A stretch of 5,131 nt of DNA, taken from NCBI GenBank assembly GCA_019243975.1, contig JAFATL010000208.1, positions 1 to 5,131 on the forward strand, in the 5' to 3' direction. Source of the DNA: Actinomycetota bacterium. Its GTDB lineage: Bacteria > Actinomycetota > Acidimicrobiia > Acidimicrobiales > JAFATL01. The stretch's first letter is position 1; each line of letters starts with the position of its first letter. The notes beneath the pieces were generated by a model. That model saw only the letters and a program-made list of their open reading frames with translations. It ran no database searches and was not told where the DNA came from. Shown here one piece after another: positions 1 to 4,398 of this stretch. Made by a program: the position numbers and the translations under genes.

Positions 1-396
1 CAGGCGGTGCAGGATCAGCACCGAGCCGACGCCGGCGGCGGCCTGGGGCAGCAGCATGCTCCACGTGCTGAACCCGAACACGCGCGCCGACAATCCCATC
101 ACCCACATGGCCGCGGGTGGCTTGTCGACGGTGATGAACGAGCCCGGGTCGATCGAGCCGAAGAAGAACGCCTTCCAGCTGGTCGCCGCGCTCTTCACCG
201 CCGCCGCGTAGTACGAGTTGCCCCAGCCGACCCGGTCGAGCCCCCACGTGTACAGCACGGCTGCGAGCACGCCGATGGCGGCGACCACGTAGGTGTTACG
301 CGTCGGCCGCCGCCGCCCCCCGGCAGGTGCCGGGTCGGACGGATCAGCCGGGTCGGACGGAGGCAGGACGTCGGGTCGAGCGTCGATCAGCGTCAT
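1..396 (-). CDS. GT39 (GT-C fold) polyprenyl-phosphate-sugar glycosyltransferase, YkcB/ArnT-like, 3' part missing
   Basis: This is the N-terminal 132 residues of a polytopic membrane glycosyltransferase; the reading frame is still open at the left edge. Residues 1-33 are a Pro/Asp-rich, then Arg-rich cytoplasmic tail (GGRRRPTR), followed by a first membrane segment at about 36-52. The first outer loop contains WGLDRVGWGNSYYAAAVKS (51-69) and the stretch ITVDKPPAAMWV (88-99). This loop plus the KPP motif is how I recognise the actinobacterial YkcB-type GT39 group. Family members move a sugar from a polyprenyl-phosphate carrier to an acceptor on the outer face of the membrane. D54 is a candidate for the catalytic acid of the first loop, by analogy with ArnT/PMT. 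The ATG at 396 is favoured because an in-frame TGA lies two codons upstream and a GGAAG stretch lies about 7 nt before it. It sits 61 bp after the kinase gene, with a candidate operator in the gap, so it may be transcribed separately. Sugar and acceptor cannot be told from sequence. Confidence 0.88.
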   Translation of the reverse strand, partial: MTLIDARPDVLPPSDPADPSDPAPAGGRRRPTRNTYVVAAIGVLAAVLYTWGLDRVGWGNSYYAAAVKSAATSWKAFFFGSIDPGSFITVDKPPAAMWVMGLSARVFGFSTWSMLLPQAAAGVGSVLILHRL

Positions 397-428
397 GGGC
401 TCAGCTTCCGGCGCGCGCCTCAGCGGAC

Positions 429-447
429 CCTCAGAGCGTGCAGAGAA
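429..447 (-). promoter_or_regulatory. Candidate response-regulator operator upstream of the GT39 gene
   Basis: The plus strand reads CCTCAGAGCGTGCAGAGAA. It matches 15 of 19 positions of the site at 3298-3316, and the next four bases (TGCG) are also identical, giving 19 of 23. Read on the minus strand it is TTCTCTG, then CTCTGAG 11 bp later, and a weaker CGCTGAG another 11 bp on (down to position 418). Direct repeats at roughly helical spacing are typical of OmpR-family binding sites. It lies in the 61-bp gap between the kinase stop and the GT39 start. Assignment to the regulator encoded here is inference. I see no clear -10 box. Confidence 0.5.
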
Positions 448-457
448 TGCGCGGGGA

Positions 458-1891
458 CTACTGCAGCGGCAGCGTGAGGGTGAACAGCGCCCCGCCGCCC
501 TCGGCGTTGGCTGCCGTCGCCGTGCCCCCGTGCTCGGCCACTGCCCCCGCCACGATGGCCAGGCCCAGCCCGGCGCCCGCACCGACGCGCGCCTTGTCGG
601 CCTGCCAGAAGCGGTCGAAGGCGTGGGCCAGCGCCTCGTCGTCGAGGCCGGCGCCGTGCTCGCGCACGGTGATGACGGCCTTGCCTTCCAGCAACCGGGC
701 GCCCACTTCAATGGCGGTGGCGTCGGGCGTGTGGCGCACCGCGTTGGTGACGAGGTTGCCGACGGCTTGGCGCAGGTGGGCCTGGTCGCCGAGCACCACC
801 ACCGGGTCGGGGGCGTCGAGGGTGACGGGCCGGTCGGGAGCGGCGGCGACCGCGTCGCTGCACGCATCGGCGGCCAGTACCGCCAGGTCGACCGGTTCGC
901 GGTCGACCGGACGCGTCTGGTCGAGGCGGGCCAACAGCAACAGGTCCTCGACCAGCACCCCCATGCGCGCCGCCTCCTGCTCGATGCGGCGCATGATCGT
1001 GGGCAGGTCGGCGTGCTCGGGGTCGCCGCCGATGCGGAATAGCTCGGCGAAGCCCTGGATCGACGTCAGAGGTGTACGCAGCTCGTGCGACGCGTCGGCG
1101 AGGAACTGGCGCAGGCGCTGTTCCGTCGCCTCCCGCTCCGCGAACGACGACTCGATCTCGTCGAGCATGGTGTTGAGCGCCAAACCCAGCTGGCCCACCT
1201 CGCTCGACTCCCCCGCCGTCTCGACCCGCTGGCTGAGGTCACCGCCGGCGATGGCACCCGCGGTGTCGGCCATCTGCTCGAGCGGGCGCAGGCCCCGGCG
1301 CAGCACGAACCACGCCCCGCCCGACAGCAGCGCCAGCAGGGCGAGCGCGCCCGCCACTTCGATGAACACCAGCCGCTGCAACGAGCTACGCACGTCGGTG
1401 AGCGGCACCGCGACGACGACGGCGTTGTTCTCGGGCCCCTGGGCCCGGCCGACGAACACGCGCCACGCCGTCGAACCGCTGGTCGACCCCGTCGTCAGGA
1501 AGCGGGGCCGCTCGGCGGCGGTGAGCTTGGTCGGCAGCTTGGGTAGGGCCGTCGTCTCGATCGGTTGGAAGTGACTGAGGACCGTGCCGTCCGAGCTGCG
1601 GAGCTCGGCGTAGGTGCCGAGGGGACCGAGCGGCGGCCGTTCGCCCCCGCCCCCGCCGCCCGGGCCGGGCCCGCCGCCATCGCGCCCGTTGCGCCCGTCG
1701 CCGCCGAACCCGTCGCCGCCCCGGTTGTTGTCGAGTACCCCGGTAAAGGACGGCGCCGACGTCTGGAGCTGGGTGTCCAGCCGCTGGTACTGCGAGTGGG
1801 CGTAGAGCGAGTAGGTGACGCCGCCGAACACGGCGAGGCCGGCGGCGACCAGCACGACCAGTGCCAGCACCAACCGCAACCGCAGCGTCAT
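458..1891 (-). CDS. Sensor histidine kinase, HAMP / HisKA / HATPase_c, membrane-bound
   Basis: This 477-residue kinase is the likely partner of the response regulator at 3343-4056. It has an N-terminal membrane segment (about 5-28) and an extracytoplasmic sensor region (about 29-173) containing a Gly/Asp/Arg-rich low-complexity stretch at 57-83. A second membrane segment (about 174-197), a HAMP linker (about 198-250) and the H-box ASHELRTPL with phosphoacceptor H269 follow. The ATPase domain shows an N-box (NLVTNAVRHTP, 379-389), a G1 box reading VREHGAGLD (409-417), an F-box (FDRFWQ, 425-430) and a G2 box (GAGAGLGLAIV, 437-447). The G1 box carries Glu411 where Asp is usual; the rest looks intact. 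The ATG at 1891 is chosen because the protein then begins directly with the membrane segment and overlaps the GT2 stop as ATGA, with AGGA 9 nt upstream. The open frame continues upstream only as a shadow of GT2. It is the last gene of the coupled set, separated from its regulator by two genes. The signal sensed is unknown. Confidence 0.95.
   Translation of the reverse strand: MTLRLRLVLALVVLVAAGLAVFGGVTYSLYAHSQYQRLDTQLQTSAPSFTGVLDNNRGGDGFGGDGRNGRDGGGPGPGGGGGGERPPLGPLGTYAELRSSDGTVLSHFQPIETTALPKLPTKLTAAERPRFLTTGSTSGSTAWRVFVGRAQGPENNAVVVAVPLTDVRSSLQRLVFIEVAGALALLALLSGGAWFVLRRGLRPLEQMADTAGAIAGGDLSQRVETAGESSEVGQLGLALNTMLDEIESSFAEREATEQRLRQFLADASHELRTPLTSIQGFAELFRIGGDPEHADLPTIMRRIEQEAARMGVLVEDLLLLARLDQTRPVDREPVDLAVLAADACSDAVAAAPDRPVTLDAPDPVVVLGDQAHLRQAVGNLVTNAVRHTPDATAIEVGARLLEGKAVITVREHGAGLDDEALAHAFDRFWQADKARVGAGAGLGLAIVAGAVAEHGGTATAANAEGGGALFTLTLPLQ
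1644..1672 (-). other. G-run tract inside the kinase gene, possible G-quadruplex
   Basis: The minus (coding) strand carries G-runs of 3, 3, 5 and 5 bases within 29 nt, with loops of 8, 4 and 1 nt. They encode part of the Gly-rich loop of the kinase sensor domain. The run pattern meets the loose definition of a quadruplex-forming sequence, but the codon demand for glycine in a GC-rich genome explains it equally well. Confidence 0.3.
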
Positions 1892-2688
1892 GGACTCCGA
1901 TCCTGACGCACCTGGGCGCCGGCGGGGAGCATGCCCTTCCCGGTGGCGAAGCCGCGCACCAGGCGCCAGATGCCGAGCAGGTCGTCCTTGGCCGTGCGGG
2001 CGACGTCGACGCGCGAGTCGGGGTCGTCGACCCAGTCGACCGGGACCTCGTGGATTCGAAGCCGGTTGCGTTCGGCCAGTACCAGCACTTCGGTGTCGAA
2101 GAACCAGCCCTGGTCTTCGACCAGCGGCAACAGCGCGCGGGCCACGTCGGTGCGCAGGGCCTTGAAGCCGCACTGTGCGTCGGAGAAACGGTTGCCGACG
2201 GCGGCCTTGAGGATGAGGTTGTAGGTGCGTGAGATGAACTCGCGCTTGGCACCCCGCACCACGTGCGCCCCGCGCGCCAGGCGGGAGCCGATGGCGACGT
2301 CGCTGTGGCCCGAGAGCAGCGGGGCCACCAGTGGCAGCAGGGCGTCGAGGTCGGTGGACAGGTCGACGTCCATGTACGCGACCACGGCCGCGGTGCTGAC
2401 CGTCCACGCCGTACGCAAGGCGCGACCGCGGCCTTTCTCCTCCAGGTGCAGGGCCCGCACGCCGTCCAGCTCGTCGGCCAGCCGGCAGGCGATGCCCCAC
2501 GTACGGTCGGTGCTGGCGTTGTCGGCGATCGTCACGGTCCACGTGAACGGGAAGCGCTCGGTGAGGTAGGCGTGCAGTCGCCGCACCGAGACCGCCAGGT
2601 CGGCCTCCTCGTTGTAGACGGGGATCACGACCTCGACATCGACGACCCGGTGCGCCAGGGGGAACTCGAGGATCGCCATGGCACTCAT
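1888..2688 (-). CDS. Family 2 glycosyltransferase, DPM1/ALG5-like (polyprenyl-phosphate sugar synthase)
   Basis: This 266-residue cytoplasmic-face enzyme is expected to transfer a sugar from a nucleotide sugar to polyprenyl phosphate. Motifs in order are VVIPVYNEE (20-28), DNASTDRT (56-63), KGRGRALR (85-92), the metal-binding DXD within MDVDLSTD (106-113; D107 and D109), QCGFKALR (172-179), WFFDTEVL (195-202) and the VDWVDDPDSRVD block (217-228). The last two blocks are characteristic of the dolichyl/polyprenyl-phosphate branch of GT2. No C-terminal membrane segments are seen, so this is a soluble or peripheral form rather than the GtrB-like type with two helices. The start at 2688 overlaps the stop of the haem protein gene as ATGA; a second in-frame ATG at 2679 is the alternative. 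Its own stop overlaps the kinase start in the same way. The GT39 enzyme nearby uses this class of lipid-linked sugar, so the two probably act in sequence. Whether the sugar is mannose or glucose cannot be read from the sequence. Confidence 0.93.
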   Translation of the reverse strand: MSAMAILEFPLAHRVVDVEVVIPVYNEEADLAVSVRRLHAYLTERFPFTWTVTIADNASTDRTWGIACRLADELDGVRALHLEEKGRGRALRTAWTVSTAAVVAYMDVDLSTDLDALLPLVAPLLSGHSDVAIGSRLARGAHVVRGAKREFISRTYNLILKAAVGNRFSDAQCGFKALRTDVARALLPLVEDQGWFFDTEVLVLAERNRLRIHEVPVDWVDDPDSRVDVARTAKDDLLGIWRLVRGFATGKGMLPAGAQVRQDRSP

Positions 2689-3254
2689 CGTCCGGCCGGG
2701 GCCTCAGCCCACCCTCGGCTGTTCCTTGGAGTTCCCTCCAGGCGCTGGCCCACCAGGGCGGCCACCGGGATGGCGGCGGCGGCCGAGAACACCACGTACA
2801 CCCACGTCTTGGCGTCGGTGCCGGCCGCGAAGCCGTGCAGGGTGGCGAGCAGGAACAGCGGGAAGCTGGCCAGGTGCACTGCGCGCCACCAGCGCCGGGG
2901 CATGTGGGAGCGGGCCAGGGAGGTGAGCTCGACCGCCAGCAGGAGGTACAGGCTCACCACGCCCCAGGCGATGGCGGTCGGCCGCCACTTGCTGGCGAAC
3001 GGGATCAGCACCGACGCCAGGTCGAACTGGGTGTAGCTATCGGCGAGGACCGCCCCGATGTGCACGACGGTGAAGACGGTGGCCAGGGCGCCCAGCCACC
3101 GGTGCAGGTCGAGGGTCCACGCGGGCCGGGGACGGCGACCGAACGCCGAGAACTTGGTCGACAGGGCGAGGCCCCACAGCACGGACGCGGTGAGCAGCGT
3201 CCAGGAGACCATCCCGCTGGCGCGGGCGATGAACCACGGCAGGTGCGATGTCAT
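2685..3254 (-). CDS. Ferric-reductase-like haem b transmembrane protein
   Basis: This 189-residue protein consists almost entirely of the ferric reductase-like transmembrane domain. Hydrophobic helices lie at about 13-32, 54-71, 94-111, 127-143 and 150-169. Four histidines sit as two pairs: H51 (in HRWLG) with H65 (in VVHIG), and H127 (in RAVHLASF) with H140 (in ATLHGF). The pair spacings of 14 and 13 residues fit the bis-histidine haem pattern of this superfamily, which includes NOX/FRE and YedZ/MsrQ. There is no FAD/NAD(P)H-binding domain, so it cannot be a complete ferric reductase by itself and must pass electrons to or from a partner. In Actinobacteria such stand-alone domains often sit beside ApbE and FMN-binding proteins, consistent with the ApbE gene here. 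It is the first gene of the coupled set, 88 bp after the regulator, with a candidate operator in that gap. No strong ribosome-binding site is seen; a GGCGGAGG lies too far (about 17 nt) upstream of the ATG. Confidence 0.9.
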   Translation of the reverse strand: MTSHLPWFIARASGMVSWTLLTASVLWGLALSTKFSAFGRRPRPAWTLDLHRWLGALATVFTVVHIGAVLADSYTQFDLASVLIPFASKWRPTAIAWGVVSLYLLLAVELTSLARSHMPRRWWRAVHLASFPLFLLATLHGFAAGTDAKTWVYVVFSAAAAIPVAALVGQRLEGTPRNSRGWAEAPAGR

Positions 3255-3297
3255 GGCGCCACGCTGCGGCCGGCGCCTCCGCCCGCTCTTGGACGCA

Positions 3298-3316
3298 CCT
3301 CACAACTTGCTGAGAA
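3298..3316 (-). promoter_or_regulatory. Candidate response-regulator operator upstream of the haem protein/GT2/kinase operon
   Basis: The minus strand reads TTCTCAGCAAGTTGTGAGG. The half-sites TTCTCAG and TTGTGAG repeat directly with an 11-bp period (five of seven bases identical). The outer bases CTCA and TGAG also form a short inverted repeat. A close relative of the whole element (15 of 19, extending to 19 of 23) stands upstream of the GT39 gene. The near edge is 43 bp from the ATG at 3254. Control by the neighbouring OmpR-family regulator is the natural guess but is unproven. Confidence 0.55.
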
Positions 3317-3321
3317 TGCGG

Positions 3322-3353
3322 GCGCGTCAGGCGTCAGGCGCGTCAGGCGTCGG
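3322..3353. repeat. Tandem 16-bp direct repeat over the end of the regulator gene
   Basis: Two adjacent copies of GCGCGTCAGGCGTCAG (3322-3337) and GCGCGTCAGGCGTCGG (3338-3353) match in 15 of 16 positions. The second copy contains the regulator's stop codon (TGA on the minus strand, 3343-3345); the first lies just beyond it. It looks like a local duplication of the gene's 3' end. A regulatory role cannot be excluded because the candidate operator begins 6 bp away. Confidence 0.7.
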
Positions 3354-4056
3354 GCGGCAGGCGCAGCGAGTAGCCGACGCCGCGCACGGTGTGGATGAGC
3401 GGCGGGTCGACCTCGTCGATCTTGTGGCGCAGGTAGCTGATGTACGTCTCGAGCACGCTGGCGTTGCCGGCGAACGTGTAGTCCCACACACTCTCGAGGA
3501 TCTGGTCGCGGGTGAGCACGCGGCGGGCGTTCGACAGCAGGTAGTGCAGGAGCTTGTACTCCGTCGGCGTGAGCTCGATGAGCTTGCCCGCCCGCCACAC
3601 GTCACGCGTCTCCTCGTCGAGCTCGAGGTCGGCGTAGCTGAGCTTGTTCGAGCCCGGCCCGAGGCCCGCCGACCGGCGCAGCACCGCCTTCACCCGCTCG
3701 ATGAGCTCCTCGATGCTGAACGGCTTGGTGACGTAGTCGTCGCTACCGAGCCGGAGCCCTTCGATCTTGTCCTGGGTGGTGTCGCGGGCCGTGAGGAAGA
3801 TGATCGGCACGCGGGTGGCGGCGCCCTCGGCCTGGCGGAGGCGCTTGGCCACCTCGAAACCGTCGAGGTCGGGCAGCATCACGTCGAGCACGATCAGGTC
3901 GGGCCGGTGCTGCTCGACGGACTTCAGCGCATCACGGCCCGAGCCGACGCGCTCGCACTCGAAACCGTTGTACGTGAGGCCCATCGACACCAGCTCGGTG
4001 ATGTGCTCCTCGTCGTCGACGACCAACACGCGCAGTTGCCGTCCCGCATCCGACAT
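3343..4056 (-). CDS. OmpR/PhoB-family two-component response regulator
   Basis: The 237-residue product has the standard length and layout of the OmpR family. The receiver domain (about 8-122) has the acidic pair D14/D15 in VLVVDDE, phosphoacceptor D58 in LIVLDVMLPDLDG, T89 in FLTARD and K111 in VTKPF. The winged-helix DNA-binding domain (about 137-234) shows ELTPTEYKLLHYLL, the recognition region around NASVLETYISYLRHKID, and the closing TVRGVGYSLR wing. The ATG at 4056 is chosen over the longer open frame (to 4170) because the receiver fold begins eight residues later and GGTGAAGG lies directly upstream. All key residues are present, so normal phosphotransfer from the kinase at 458-1891 is expected. 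The kinase is not adjacent: a haem protein and a GT2 gene lie between them. The gene diverges from the small Ser/Thr-rich protein gene across 75 bp. Resemblance to mycobacterial TrcR/PrrA-type regulators is general, so no symbol is given. Confidence 0.96.
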   Translation of the reverse strand: MSDAGRQLRVLVVDDEEHITELVSMGLTYNGFECERVGSGRDALKSVEQHRPDLIVLDVMLPDLDGFEVAKRLRQAEGAATRVPIIFLTARDTTQDKIEGLRLGSDDYVTKPFSIEELIERVKAVLRRSAGLGPGSNKLSYADLELDEETRDVWRAGKLIELTPTEYKLLHYLLSNARRVLTRDQILESVWDYTFAGNASVLETYISYLRHKIDEVDPPLIHTVRGVGYSLRLPPDA

Positions 4057-4131
4057 GCCTTCACCGTATTCGGCGGAGAAACGGAGGAAGGTCACAGGAC
4101 GGCCAAAGGCGCCGGGCGCATCCTCTCCTCC
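4057..4131. promoter_or_regulatory. Divergent intergenic region between the regulator and the small membrane protein
   Basis: These 75 bp must hold the 5' signals of both divergent genes. On the minus strand I see the tandem octamers TTCCTCCG and TTTCTCCG (4074-4089, 7 of 8 identical), GAATAC (4066-4071) as a weak -10 candidate for the regulator gene, and GGTGAAGG as its ribosome-binding region. The 23-bp operator-like element found elsewhere in the window is not clearly present. The plus-strand gene has no good Shine-Dalgarno sequence close to its ATG. Assignment of specific promoters is weak. Confidence 0.4.
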
Positions 4132-4398
4132 ATGCAGCAGACACCTCACTCCCGACGTCCTCGTACCCATGCCGCCCGCCGGGCGCGCGTCGCCACCGGG
4201 GTGGTGAGCGTGGCCGCCACCCTCGGCATCACCGGGTGGATGGCCGCCGGGTACGCGGCGCCCGCGGCCACCACGGTCGCCACGACCACCCAGGTCACGG
4301 CCAGCACCACGGCGTCGCAGTCCTACTCGTCGTCGTCGTACGCCGCCCAGCCGTCCCGTGTGTCGTCACAAGCCCAGACGCAGTCCAGTGGCAGCTGA
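4132..4398 (+). CDS. Small membrane-anchored or secreted protein with a Ser/Thr-rich tail, function unknown
   Basis: I do not recognise a family for this 88-residue protein. Residues 1-19 are strongly basic (SRRPRTHAARRAR), followed by a hydrophobic segment at about 19-43 (VATGVVSVAATLGITGWMAAGYAA). The rest (47-88) is a low-complexity tail in which 22 of 42 residues are Ser or Thr. By the positive-inside rule the N-terminus is cytoplasmic and the tail outside. APA followed by A (43-46) is a possible signal-peptidase site, so it could be either anchored or released. No Cys lipobox, proper twin-arginine motif or SGAT-type flavinylation motif is present. The layout resembles the N-terminal anchor and linker of actinobacterial FMN-binding proteins, but without the FMN-binding domain. 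The ATG at 4132 is the first in-frame start before the basic region. The gene overlaps or abuts ApbE downstream, in another frame, so the two are probably co-transcribed. The tail is a plausible O-glycosylation acceptor for the GT39 enzyme; this is inference. Confidence 0.75.
   Translation: MQQTPHSRRPRTHAARRARVATGVVSVAATLGITGWMAAGYAAPAATTVATTTQVTASTTASQSYSSSSYAAQPSRVSSQAQTQSSGS

Noticed and set aside
327..1574. A 415-codon open frame on the plus strand opposite the kinase gene, and similar long frames elsewhere
   Set aside because: It is Arg/Ser/Pro-rich with no domain and lies antisense to a clear histidine kinase. Long antisense frames are expected in GC-rich coding DNA.
1892..2542. Upstream extension of the kinase frame to 2542, giving 694 residues
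   Set aside because: The added part is Arg/Gly-rich, out of frame with the well-supported GT2 gene, and precedes a normal kinase N-terminal membrane segment.
4083..4091. GGAGGAAGG on the plus strand as a ribosome-binding site
   Set aside because: No start codon follows at a usable distance; the nearest supported ATG is 40 nt downstream.
3058..4131. Extension of the small plus-strand protein upstream to a 446-residue frame
   Set aside because: The extra residues are antisense to the response regulator and show no protein-like character; the basic N-terminus plus membrane segment begins naturally at 4132.
4138..4200. Twin-arginine export signal in the small protein
   Set aside because: Arg pairs occur, but the residues after them (RRPRTH, RRARVA) do not match the S/T-R-R-x-F-L-K pattern.
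4328..4340. TCG/CGT trinucleotide run as a microsatellite or regulatory repeat
   Set aside because: It is the codon run for the Ser stretch of the small protein; only about four units.
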